NCBI GenBank assembly: GCA_947500845.1
Contig: CANMTP010000010.1
Location: 88,564-152,563, forward strand
DNA from: an uncultured Aquimarina sp.
GTDB taxonomy: Bacteria; Bacteroidota; Bacteroidia; Flavobacteriales; Flavobacteriaceae
Length of the DNA: 64,000 nt
Direction: 5' to 3'
The notes under the pieces are model-generated. The model made no database searches. It was not told the DNA's origin and worked only from the letters and a program-made list of their open reading frames with translations. This document shows, piece after piece, positions 36,862 through 45,635 of the stretch (position 1 is its first letter; every line of letters begins with the position of its first letter). The position numbers and the translations under genes are program-made.

Positions 36862-38013
36862 CTAGTCGATATATTCATCCCCAAAGTTAAAAGTAAGACC
36901 AAAACGCAATGTTCCTTCAAGCGGACTTCTAACTGAAGATGTTGAAAATAAATAAGATACATCCAAATTAACGATGTTGTATCTAAATCCACTTCCTAGA
37001 GATAGAAATTGACGAGCTCCTTTTTCATCACTTTCATGAAAGAATCCAGTTCTAAAAGCGAATACATCGCGATACATATACTCTGCACCTAATGACCAGG
37101 TAATTTCTTTCAATTCTTCACTAAAACCTCCATCTGCATCTCCCCAAGAAGAGAAAATAGCACTAAACTCACTTATATCTTGATATTCTCGATTATCCTC
37201 TGCGTCGATATCACCATCTCCATCAAAATCCTGGGGACTAGGTACTAATAACTTACTAAATTCTAAAGAAGGTGATATTCTATTATCTTCATTAAAAATA
37301 AAATCAAAAGCTCCACCTATTCTGAAGTTTGTTGGAATAAAATTTTCTTGTCCTGCATCATCATAACTTATTTTAGGACCAAGGTTTGATATTGCTGCCC
37401 CAGCTCTCCATCGACCATTAAACGAATTAAAAGCTATTTCTTCACTTCTGAAGAAACCGGCAATATCTACACCAAAACTTCCTGCAGCACTAGCATCATC
37501 GGCGTTCTCTGTTTGTAATCTTAAATCTGATCTAAGATAACGACCTGCTACCGCCATAGAAAAATGATCACTAAGCTTTAGCGCATAAGAAACATCTACA
37601 GTAAATTCATTAGGTCTTTGAGTGTTGGCTGCACCATCTGCTGTTTGTCTAAACTCAATATCGCCCAAACTAAAATATCTAAAACTAGCCGCTACCGCAC
37701 TTCTCTCATTAATCCTATTATGGTAATTCAGGCTACCCAAAAATATGTCATTAACCAGATTACTAAGATAAGGAGTGTAATTTACACCTACTCCTTGTTT
37801 ACTTTTAATAAACGCATATTTGGCTGGATTCCATTGTTGCGAAAATGCGTCTGGTGAAGTAGCGACTCCCTGATCTCCCAAACCAGCAGCTCTGGCATCA
37901 GCAGCAATTAATAAAAAAGGTGTGGCTGTTGTAATTGCCCTGTTCTCTTGTGCCTGAACATTAAACTTTAGAAAAGTTAATACTAATAGCCCAAGTATTT
38001 GTGTTTTTTTCAT
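36862..38013 (-). CDS. porV: T9SS outer membrane protein PorV (LptO)
   Basis: The 383-residue protein (ATG 38013, after the promoter at 38035-38042) has a signal peptide (MKKTQILGLLVLTFLKFNVQA) and the PorV pattern TATPFLLIAADARAAGLGDQGVATSPDAFSQQWNPAKYAF, then alternating beta strands of a FadL-like barrel, ending RFGLTFNFGDEYID. PorV shuttles T9SS cargo from the translocon to the PorU sortase on the cell surface. Here it is divergent from gldJ, 445 bases apart, without porU between or beside it. Confidence 0.95.
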   Translation of the reverse strand: MKKTQILGLLVLTFLKFNVQAQENRAITTATPFLLIAADARAAGLGDQGVATSPDAFSQQWNPAKYAFIKSKQGVGVNYTPYLSNLVNDIFLGSLNYHNRINERSAVAASFRYFSLGDIEFRQTADGAANTQRPNEFTVDVSYALKLSDHFSMAVAGRYLRSDLRLQTENADDASAAGSFGVDIAGFFRSEEIAFNSFNGRWRAGAAISNLGPKISYDDAGQENFIPTNFRIGGAFDFIFNEDNRISPSLEFSKLLVPSPQDFDGDGDIDAEDNREYQDISEFSAIFSSWGDADGGFSEELKEITWSLGAEYMYRDVFAFRTGFFHESDEKGARQFLSLGSGFRYNIVNLDVSYLFSTSSVRSPLEGTLRFGLTFNFGDEYID

Positions 38014-38034
38014 ACCTGCAAAAATTGAGTTTGA

Positions 38035-38042
38035 CAAATATA
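38035..38042 (-). promoter_or_regulatory. porV: -7 element of the porV promoter
   Basis: On the minus strand TATATTTG is an exact TAnnTTTG match, 22 bases before ATG 38013; it overlaps the longer reading frame's first codon at 38037, which is therefore not used. Confidence 0.55.
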
Positions 38043-38457
38043 TAGTTATTTAGTGATTAAAGAATAGTGAGCTGTTTAAATTTTTGCGCACTCTTTTGTT
38101 AACGCGCAATTTACAAATATCTTATATATACAGCTCTTTTTTAATTATCTCCATGAAAAAAATACTTTTAAGTTGATAAAAGCACACAAAATAGAAAATA
38201 AGCATTTCATTTTAAACACTTTAACTCTAAACACAGAAGAAATAGGCTAAAGCAGCAGAAAAGTTTTTTTTTTGACCGCCTAAATTTTGTAGTTTTTATT
38301 TGGCGATAAATAATATTTTTAGAAATATTGCGTTAAACCAAAGTCGTTGGAAATTCATATAAAACTATGAATTGATAATATTTTAAAAAATTTGGGGTAA
38401 ATTTAACGTTTATTATTATATTGCAAGCCCTAATTCTACTTTAACGAACTTAAGATT
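38043..38457. promoter_or_regulatory. Divergent control region between porV and gldJ
   Basis: About 415 AT-rich bases. The gldJ side holds TTTG at 38391-38394 and TATATTGC at 38417-38424, a weak promoter match with 22 bases between. An interrupted CGCC...GGCG pair is near 38277-38304. No trace of porU coding sequence is visible. Confidence 0.4.
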
Positions 38458-40137
38458 ATGAAAAACGCGTTTATTTTTAGGTCGCTGATGGCACTTTCCG
38501 TTAGTGTATTACTGTTTAGTTGTACCAAAAACGACTATGGGAGCAGTTCTAGGGCCACAGGTTGGAAATACAATTCCAAAGATGGTGGTTTTCAAGTAGC
38601 TACAAATTATAAAGAGCAAGAAACAGGACCAGGTTTAGTATTTATTGAAGGAGGTACTTTTACTATGGGTCGTGTGCAAGATGATGTGATGCATGATTGG
38701 AATAACACCCCTACCCAACAACATGTACAATCATTTTATATGGATGAAACTGAGGTGACCAATATTATGTATTTGGAATACCTTGACTGGTTGAAAGGTG
38801 TGTATCCTCCTACAGAACCAAAATATAGAAATATTTATTATGGTGCTCTTCCTGATACCCTTGTATGGAGAAATCGTTTAGGGTTCAATGAAATGATGAC
38901 CAACAACTATCTGCGTCATCCTGCTTACGCTAACTACCCGGTTGTTGGGGTTAATTGGATTCAAGCCGTAGAATTTAGTAATTGGAGAACTAATCGCGTT
39001 AACGAAAGAATTCTTGAAGAAGAGCAAGTAATAAAACAAAATGCACCTTTCGAAGACGTTTCTGCAGAAAGTACTTTTGACACTGAAACATATTTAAATG
39101 CTCCTTCACAAACTTATGGGGGTAATGATGAAGCTATTCGAGGAGGTAGAAAATCAGAGCAGTATGAAAAACGTAATGATTCTACTGGTTTATACATACA
39201 ACGTAAGGATGGATTACTTCTTCCAAAATATAGACTCCCAACCGAAGCAGAATGGGAATATGCAGCTTTAGGTCTTGTAGAAATAAGAAGTTACAATATA
39301 TATAGAGGTAGAAAAAAATACCCTTGGAGCGGAAAATATACGCGTTCCGGAAAAAGAAGAACGCGAGGAGATCAATTGGCCAACTTTAAGCAAGGTGATG
39401 GTGATTATGGTGGAATTGCCGGATGGAGTGATGATGGCGCAGATATCACCGCCCCTGTAAAATCTTATGATCCTAATGATTATGGGTTATATGATATGGC
39501 AGGAAACGTTGCAGAATGGGTTGCCGATGTATACAGACCTATCGTAGATGATGAATACAATGATTTTAACTACTATAGAGGTAATGTTTATACCAAAAAC
39601 GCTATTAATCCTGATGGAACTGTAAAAGTAGTAATGACCGATTCTATAGTATACGACACACTTAGTAATGGTAAGATTATTGCTCGCGTATTACCTGGTG
39701 GAATTTTACAGGTTCCTATTACAGATGAGGATACATACATGAGAACTAACTTTACTGATAGTGACAATAGAAATTATAGAGATGGTGATAAAAGTTCTTC
39801 AAGATATTTTGAAGGATATCAAGATGAGAATCTACCTAATAGAAGAATGTACAATGCTCCTATTCATTACGTAGGTCCAGATGCAGAAGATAGCACAAAA
39901 TTAGATAGAAGATATGATGAGTCTAGTAAAAGAACTACCATTGTAGATGATAACGTTCGTGTTTACAAAGGTGGATCATGGAAAGACAGAGCGTATTGGT
40001 TAGATCCTGCACAAAGAAGATTCTTACCTCAGGATATGGCTACCGATTATATCGGTTTCAGAAACGCAATGTCTAGAGTTGGTACTAAAGCGAGAAAGAA
40101 AAAAACACCAAGACACCAAAAACCAAGAGGTCAATAA
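38458..40137 (+). CDS. gldJ: Gliding motility lipoprotein GldJ
   Basis: The 559-residue lipoprotein (signal with lipobox LLFSC, Cys22) has the formylglycine-generating-enzyme/SUMF1-like fold from about 60 to 545: FIEGGTFTMGRVQDD, MDETEVTNIMYLEYLDW, YRLPTEAEWEYAA, LYDMAGNVAEWVADVY and GGSWKDRAYWLDPAQRRF. This is the GldJ arrangement, with a basic tail. GldJ is needed for gliding and T9SS function in Flavobacterium johnsoniae and supports GldK. A strong terminator and then murF follow. Confidence 0.97.
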   Translation: MKNAFIFRSLMALSVSVLLFSCTKNDYGSSSRATGWKYNSKDGGFQVATNYKEQETGPGLVFIEGGTFTMGRVQDDVMHDWNNTPTQQHVQSFYMDETEVTNIMYLEYLDWLKGVYPPTEPKYRNIYYGALPDTLVWRNRLGFNEMMTNNYLRHPAYANYPVVGVNWIQAVEFSNWRTNRVNERILEEEQVIKQNAPFEDVSAESTFDTETYLNAPSQTYGGNDEAIRGGRKSEQYEKRNDSTGLYIQRKDGLLLPKYRLPTEAEWEYAALGLVEIRSYNIYRGRKKYPWSGKYTRSGKRRTRGDQLANFKQGDGDYGGIAGWSDDGADITAPVKSYDPNDYGLYDMAGNVAEWVADVYRPIVDDEYNDFNYYRGNVYTKNAINPDGTVKVVMTDSIVYDTLSNGKIIARVLPGGILQVPITDEDTYMRTNFTDSDNRNYRDGDKSSSRYFEGYQDENLPNRRMYNAPIHYVGPDAEDSTKLDRRYDESSKRTTIVDDNVRVYKGGSWKDRAYWLDPAQRRFLPQDMATDYIGFRNAMSRVGTKARKKKTPRHQKPRGQ

Positions 40138-40165
40138 TTATAGAATATTAAAGTTCGTTATAAAT

Positions 40166-40200
40166 AAAAAACCCTGAACAATAATTGTTCAGGGTTTTTT
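40166..40200 (+). terminator. Rho-independent terminator after gldJ
   Basis: Near-perfect stem AAAACCCTGAACAA/TTGTTCAGGGTTTT with loop TAA, flanked by A and T runs. Confidence 0.92.
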
Positions 40201-40216
40201 AATTTATTTTTGCCAA

Positions 40217-41503
40217 ATGGATATTAGTAGAATACATCAAATATTTTTAGAGAGCAATGGCATTTGCACAGATACAAGAAAAATTGAATCTAATACTATA
40301 TTTTTTGCATTAAAAGGAGAAAACTTTAATGCGAACACCTACGCAAGTCAAGCCCTGAAACTTGGTGCAGCGTATGCAATAATTGATGAAGCAGTATATA
40401 AAACGTCTGAAAAGCACATTTTGGTCGAGAATGTTATTCAAACTTTACAAGAACTGGCAACCTATCACAGAGATTACCTAAAGGTACCTATTATAGCGCT
40501 TACAGGAAGTAATGGAAAGACAACAACCAAAGAGTTAATCAATAATGTTCTTTCTACTAAATTTAGAACTACAGCTACAGTAGGTAATCTAAATAATCAT
40601 ATCGGAGTACCCATTACCTTATTATCAATGACCAAAAAAACCGAGATAGGAATTGTTGAAATGGGAGCAAATCACCAAAGAGAAATTGATTTCTTATGTT
40701 CTATTGCTAGACCTGATTATGGCTACATCACAAATATAGGTAAAGCACATTTAGAAGGTTTTGGAGGGATAGAAGGTGTCTTAAAAGGAAAGACAGAGCT
40801 TTACCAACATCTAAAACAAAATAACAAATTAGCATTTATTAATGCAGAAGATCCAAAGCTGGTAAAAGCAGCCAAAGATCTAAAAATCTATAGTTTTTCC
40901 CAGGGTGATGAAAATGATGTCAAAATCGAATTCCTTGGAATTAATCCTAATGTGGTTGTATCGTATCAAAATCAAATAATTAAAAGTAATTTAATTGGCG
41001 CATATAACTTTACCAACATAGCTGCTGCCATTGCCATAGGTAATTATTTCAAAATTGATGCAGATTATATCAAACAAGCTATTGAGTCCTATATCCCTTT
41101 GAATAATCGATCTCAGATAATTGAAAAAGATAATTGCACTATTCTTTTAGATGCCTACAATGCCAATCCAACAAGTATGGAGGCAGCAATAAAGAATTTT
41201 GATATTTTAAAAAATCTTGACTATAAGATTGCTTTCCTTGGTGATATGTTCGAATTAGGAGATGAAGCTAAAGCCGAACATCAAAAAATAGCAGATTTTA
41301 TAGTAAGTACAGCGGTTCATGAAATTCATCTAATCGGAAGTAATTTTTATAGTACAGAAAATAGTGATCCACGTATTAAAAAATATAAATCCTTTGATGA
41401 CCTTAAAGATAATTGGTCGTTAGCTTTAAAAAACAAAGAAAGTATACTACTTATTAAAGGATCTCGTGGAATGAAACTTGAACGCATATTAGATTTGCTT
41501 TAA
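40217..41503 (+). CDS. murF: UDP-MurNAc-tripeptide-D-Ala-D-Ala ligase
   Basis: The 428-residue Mur ligase has LTGSNGKTTTKELINNVL (ATP site), TATVGNLNNHIGVPITLL, GIVEMGANHQREIDFL and LLDAYNANPTSMEAAI, all MurF-type. It adds D-Ala-D-Ala to the muramyl tripeptide in the cytoplasm, the last soluble step of peptidoglycan precursor synthesis. The stop overlaps the convergent DUF2652 gene by four bases. Confidence 0.97.
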   Translation: MDISRIHQIFLESNGICTDTRKIESNTIFFALKGENFNANTYASQALKLGAAYAIIDEAVYKTSEKHILVENVIQTLQELATYHRDYLKVPIIALTGSNGKTTTKELINNVLSTKFRTTATVGNLNNHIGVPITLLSMTKKTEIGIVEMGANHQREIDFLCSIARPDYGYITNIGKAHLEGFGGIEGVLKGKTELYQHLKQNNKLAFINAEDPKLVKAAKDLKIYSFSQGDENDVKIEFLGINPNVVVSYQNQIIKSNLIGAYNFTNIAAAIAIGNYFKIDADYIKQAIESYIPLNNRSQIIEKDNCTILLDAYNANPTSMEAAIKNFDILKNLDYKIAFLGDMFELGDEAKAEHQKIADFIVSTAVHEIHLIGSNFYSTENSDPRIKKYKSFDDLKDNWSLALKNKESILLIKGSRGMKLERILDLL

Positions 41504-42585
41504 CGGGAGACACTATCTTGTTTAATGAATATCTCAAGATTATCTAAAGATGTTTTCAGAGATTTTCTAATTGCTCTTTTCATCAAAAGTGCCAATAACA
41601 ACTTGGCGAATATTGATTTTGCCTTCGGATATATCTCCACTGTCAGTTGACAAGTATTTTCTGATTTAGGTTTTATTATAAAGAATTGATATAAAGCTTC
41701 TATTGGAACATCTGTAGTAAGTTCTCCGTAGATAAGTGAATCAGGGTCTACTTCTTTTGTCACTGTTGTAAAATTCAACCGCTTTCCATCGACAATACAT
41801 ACATGTTCAGTTCCTAACCTAGTAACTTCCTCAGGGTTATATTCAAACTTTTCGACTCCCTTTACCCAATAATGTCGATAACTATAGTTGGTAATATATT
41901 CTAACAACTGGTTAGCAGCTATTTCAAGATTTCTAATAAAAATAATACTTGGAGGCCCTTTAAAATCTACAACCTCGGGAACGGCAAATGGATTAAGTTT
42001 TAAGTTGTTCTTATCTATTTTAGAAAATAAATATCCAATTTCAGAACTGTCATAACTATCAGCACCTTGATTGAAATGATACAATTGACTTTTATAATCG
42101 ACGGGTAGACCTATTATTTTTGCAACACTATCACTTATCAGGGCATAGTTATCACTTTGAATCGAATTCTTAAGTAATCGATGAGCTTCTATAACTATTT
42201 GTCCAAAGGGTTTTCGTTCTTCCTGAACCGTAATAAATTGCAACTCTCCGCAATGAACAATAATTTTTAATTGCAAATTAGGTGCAGTTGCACAGGCATT
42301 ACAAGGACAAATACGATTTTTTTCTAACAGCTTCAGGTGACTATAGAATGCTGTATACATGGTTTCGATTTGAGCAAGAAGCTTTTCTTGTGAAGGGATT
42401 TCATTTTCCTTATAAAAAAACAATGCATCTCCCTCCACTTCGGCGAGTTTAAGATTTTGAGTATTCGCAGTTATCAGGATTTCTAACAACTCTGAAATTA
42501 CATGTTGACTATGCTCTATTTCTGTATTTTGAACAAAGTGCGTAAAGCCTGAAATATCGGGAATAAAGAGTAAGGAATCCACCAT
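41500..42585 (-). CDS. DUF2652-domain protein (adenylate-cyclase-like)
   Basis: The 361-residue protein starts LLFIPDISGFTHFVQNTEIEHSQHVISELLEILI and has LAEVEGDALFFY, the pattern of class III nucleotide cyclase-like domains (metal Asp in PDISGFT, second Asp in EGDALF). A Cys cluster CPCNACATAP is at about 99-108. The C-terminal half resembles a SRPBCC-like or START-like fold. DUF2652 proteins are frequent in Bacteroidota; cyclase activity has not been shown. It is the last chromosomal gene before the tRNA-Val island on its left side. Confidence 0.88.
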   Translation of the reverse strand: MVDSLLFIPDISGFTHFVQNTEIEHSQHVISELLEILITANTQNLKLAEVEGDALFFYKENEIPSQEKLLAQIETMYTAFYSHLKLLEKNRICPCNACATAPNLQLKIIVHCGELQFITVQEERKPFGQIVIEAHRLLKNSIQSDNYALISDSVAKIIGLPVDYKSQLYHFNQGADSYDSSEIGYLFSKIDKNNLKLNPFAVPEVVDFKGPPSIIFIRNLEIAANQLLEYITNYSYRHYWVKGVEKFEYNPEEVTRLGTEHVCIVDGKRLNFTTVTKEVDPDSLIYGELTTDVPIEALYQFFIIKPKSENTCQLTVEIYPKAKSIFAKLLLALLMKRAIRKSLKTSLDNLEIFIKQDSVSR

Positions 42586-42625
42586 TTAATAAATGTAATG
42601 AATTAAAACTAATCTTACATAAAGT

Positions 42626-42654
42626 AAAAAAGGCTTCCATTTCTGGAAGCCTTT
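42626..42654 (-). terminator. Original tRNA-Val terminator, stranded beside attL
   Basis: An 11-base-pair stem (AAAGGCTTCCA/TGGAAGCCTTT, loop TTTC) with its T run on the minus strand directly follows the tRNA 3'-end duplicate. It ends a minus-strand transcript coming from the right, as the tRNA would have done before the island separated them by 12.8 kb. Confidence 0.8.
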
Positions 42655-42677
42655 GTGGGCGCGAAGGGATTCGAACC
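42655..42677. repeat. attL: 23-bp duplicate of the tRNA-Val 3' end
   Basis: Bases GTGGGCGCGAAGGG followed by ATTCGAACC are identical to 55471-55493 in the same orientation; after that the two sequences diverge. It covers the 3' half of the T arm, the acceptor strand and one flanking base of the tRNA. Confidence 0.92.
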
Positions 42678-42913
42678 TTACTCGCCAACCTTTATTTTTA
42701 CCGGGCTTTTCCTTGCCTATGTTTTGTTACTAACCGAATTACAGACCGTTTTAATATAATCTGACTTCGTAGAGTACAAAGATAACCATATATTGTTAAT
42801 TGATAGTAAGCATTATAAATCCTATAACTAAAAATCAAATTCTTAGTTTGGATTTTTGAAAGCGTAATTCAACAACAGTTTAATTATGAGAAGAATTAAT
42901 TTTCCTTTTAATT
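42678..42913. other. Left end of the island, non-coding
   Basis: This 236-base stretch contains a subterminal direct repeat (42727-42747) and no gene. The sequence between it and the attL core is not tRNA-like. Confidence 0.5.
42727..42747 (+). repeat. Subterminal direct repeat, left copy
   Basis: Contains CTAACCGAATTACAGACC (42730-42747), preceded by TTA; the same 21 bases occur at 55348-55368 inside the right end. Likely an arm-type integrase site. Confidence 0.8.
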
Positions 42914-45442
42914 TTAGTTGGTTTTCCGATAAAAATGTAAAAGGATGTCATCCAACTGGGCATTCCATACTTTTCTTGTATGGTTTCCATCTTCTATAAC
43001 ATTAATTTTAATATCGTATCCTTTCTCAACCAGGATTTTAAGCATAGGTATGTCCTGCATTTCCGTATCTTTTCCGGTACCATAACTCATATACATTTTT
43101 AAATCTTTTTTCTTAGAATTCTTATAAGTTTCGTAGATATCTGGGCAAGGATGAAATGCCGGGGATTGCATAATTATGTTTCTGAACAAATCATCGGACC
43201 TACTACCAAGATAGGCTGCAAATAGCCCTCCGAAAGAATATCCCAGGATTCCCCGATCTTCTCTTAAAGAAGACACAGGATATTCATTTTCTATGTGTGG
43301 GAGTAATTCTTTTTCTATAAATCTTACATATTTGTTATTACATAAATAATATTGTTGTCTGTAATTCTTTCTACCGTTATTTGAATGAACGAATACTAAG
43401 GCTATAGGCTCTATAGATCCGGACTCTATAAGCCGGTCTACTCTATCAATAAAACTATCTTTATTTCTGCTAAACTTAGGGTATGTTTGACCGTCGGTTA
43501 CATATAGAACAGGAAGCGCTCCCGTAATATGCTTTATGGCAGGTAAGTAAATGTTGTATTTCATATCTCTTTTAAACAATTTACTATAAAGCTTTTTCAT
43601 TAATGAAATACTACCTTTTAAGCTATCCGGAGATTTCATCTTCTTTACCCTGTTGTAAAACTTTTGCGTATTACTTTTAATTAGCTCTGCTCTTTTTGAA
43701 GGAACTTTTACCGGTAAATCAATGATTTCTTTAGAAAGAGCAACCCTATCTTCAAGCCTATTTGTTTTGGATAATAGTGATATCATTTCTAATCTTGGTT
43801 GAAGTTTATAAGGTTCATTCCAAATATTATCCTGGTAAATTTCTTCGGCCCTTTTGTAATTGTAATTTTCCTTATAATACCTCGCCAACCTCTTACCCAT
43901 TCCGGGGGCAAAAGACCTAGCCCACCCCATTTCCATATATTGAAAACCTTCTTTCTTATAACCTTGTTGATACAACTGATCTCCTAATTGAAAAATGTAA
44001 GGGCCTTTAGGATCCATTCTTTCGAATGTACGGATCAAATACTCTTTGGTATAATTCACACTTTGTCCGTCCAATATAGAATTATATCGAAACTTAGCAG
44101 TCGCTTTTTGAGTCACAAGGAAAAAACTGAAAAAGCAACCCAGCAACATTCCGGATCGTATCACATTTTTGTTACGTTTTATAATAAAAACAGGTTTGGG
44201 CTTCTTACCATATCCTATAATAATAGCCGAAGCTAAAACTCCAAACAAGGTTAGGACAGGTATGGAAATAGGGGTTGTAAAAAGTGCTTGGGTTAAAATA
44301 CTACCCAGCATAGCGATCCCAATAATAGAGTAACCAGTAATAATCGTTTTAAAAAACATAAACATGATGATTAGGAAAAATAAAACAAGGAAAAATAATC
44401 CAAACTCATATGCTAGGTATAAATAATCATTGAAGGGATTAGAAGCATAACTTGCAAGTTTTGCCTCTTTCCAAGGCCTTTCAGCACTACTAAAATACTT
44501 AGACTTGGCTTTATTGTAATCACCAGCAAAAGTATAAGTACCATGACCAAACCAAGATTTTTTAATAATTTCACTTAGCGTAATTTTCGCGATCAATTTA
44601 CGGGCTTGCACCGAATCTGGGTTTCGATTATACAGGAAATATCCAAGAAAAATGATGGTAATAAATACAATGATGCCACCCGTTATTTTTTGATCCCTAG
44701 TAATTTTACAAAACCAATTTCTGACTTTCTTTGAGTAGAACAAGAAAATACATATCCCTACATATGTAGATAACCATGATGTTCTGGAATTTGTTAACAC
44801 AATGGAAAGAAAAAGAAATAATCCTAATAATAAAAGCATATACCTAAGCCATTTTGACGCTATCTTATGCATAAACAGGTACCAGATAATAATCAAGAGG
44901 GAAACTGAAAGATAAGCTCCTAAAAAGTTTGGAGAGGAAAAAGTTCCTGTGAAATTGAAATTATTGTTGGTTGGTAGCACTTCAAAGAATTGTAAAAAAG
45001 CAATAGAGGATTCGACAACACCAACACCTACGATTACTGGAAAAATGATGTATACCAGCAAAAAACCACTTGAGTTATTTAAAAAAATAGATCTGTATAA
45101 GTAAAAAACAACAAAATAACATAGAAAAACCCAAAATCCGGAGTCTGCATATCCCGATTCGGAAACACACACAAAATGTATGATACCATATACCAATAAA
45201 ACGAATACTACAGTATCCAGTATGGGTAAAGAATAAAAACTCTTAAATAAAACCAACGATTTGTAAAATATCCATAATGTTATGATACTAATTAGAAATA
45301 AATTTTGATCAAAAAATTTACTTATTTTAAAAATGGGATCGAGAATTTGAACTAAAAAAATCATAGATCCTAACATACATTCCAGATAAATTAAGGTTTT
45401 TCTTGATATTTTCATAGGTGTTTGATCCTGCATTAAATGCAT
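42914..45442 (-). CDS. O-antigen ligase-like membrane protein fused to a C-terminal esterase
   Basis: The 842-residue protein has about 12 membrane helices in residues 15-440 with the Wzy_C/WaaL signature region (GTFSSPNFLGAYLSV; LTNSRTSWLS; WFGHGTYTFAGDYN with the periplasmic His), a TPR-like helical segment at about 460-600, and a C-terminal alpha/beta-hydrolase of the putative esterase (EstD/Fes) type from about 620: PVLYVTDGQTY, RGILGYSFGGLFAAYLG with the Ser nucleophile and DGNHTRKVWN with the His. A ligase joined to an esterase in one chain is unusual. It might build and trim a surface polysaccharide or attach an acylated product. Met10 (45415) is an alternative start. It points away from the other cargo genes. 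Confidence 0.85.
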   Translation of the reverse strand: MHLMQDQTPMKISRKTLIYLECMLGSMIFLVQILDPIFKISKFFDQNLFLISIITLWIFYKSLVLFKSFYSLPILDTVVFVLLVYGIIHFVCVSESGYADSGFWVFLCYFVVFYLYRSIFLNNSSGFLLVYIIFPVIVGVGVVESSIAFLQFFEVLPTNNNFNFTGTFSSPNFLGAYLSVSLLIIIWYLFMHKIASKWLRYMLLLLGLFLFLSIVLTNSRTSWLSTYVGICIFLFYSKKVRNWFCKITRDQKITGGIIVFITIIFLGYFLYNRNPDSVQARKLIAKITLSEIIKKSWFGHGTYTFAGDYNKAKSKYFSSAERPWKEAKLASYASNPFNDYLYLAYEFGLFFLVLFFLIIMFMFFKTIITGYSIIGIAMLGSILTQALFTTPISIPVLTLFGVLASAIIIGYGKKPKPVFIIKRNKNVIRSGMLLGCFFSFFLVTQKATAKFRYNSILDGQSVNYTKEYLIRTFERMDPKGPYIFQLGDQLYQQGYKKEGFQYMEMGWARSFAPGMGKRLARYYKENYNYKRAEEIYQDNIWNEPYKLQPRLEMISLLSKTNRLEDRVALSKEIIDLPVKVPSKRAELIKSNTQKFYNRVKKMKSPDSLKGSISLMKKLYSKLFKRDMKYNIYLPAIKHITGALPVLYVTDGQTYPKFSRNKDSFIDRVDRLIESGSIEPIALVFVHSNNGRKNYRQQYYLCNNKYVRFIEKELLPHIENEYPVSSLREDRGILGYSFGGLFAAYLGSRSDDLFRNIIMQSPAFHPCPDIYETYKNSKKKDLKMYMSYGTGKDTEMQDIPMLKILVEKGYDIKINVIEDGNHTRKVWNAQLDDILLHFYRKTN

Positions 45443-45635
45443 TTTAATTCAAATCAAAGGAATACTAAAAAATCTTTTATAAAAACTAAATATAATATTT
45501 TAGTTCAACAACGTGATTTTAACACCAACAATTATATAGTATTACAGTAAATTTTTGACATACAGGACAGTACAGGTAAGATATCATATCATAAATCTAT
45601 ATATTGTATGGTAACCTTAAAACCTACTATCTCTG

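Noticed and set aside
38043..38457. A remnant of porU between porV and gldJ
   Set aside because: All frames are closed often and nothing like a peptidase C25 domain can be read.
42655..42750. A second tRNA gene, perhaps split by an intron
   Set aside because: Only the last 23 bases match a tRNA; D arm and anticodon arm are absent and the rest does not fold. It is the att duplicate.
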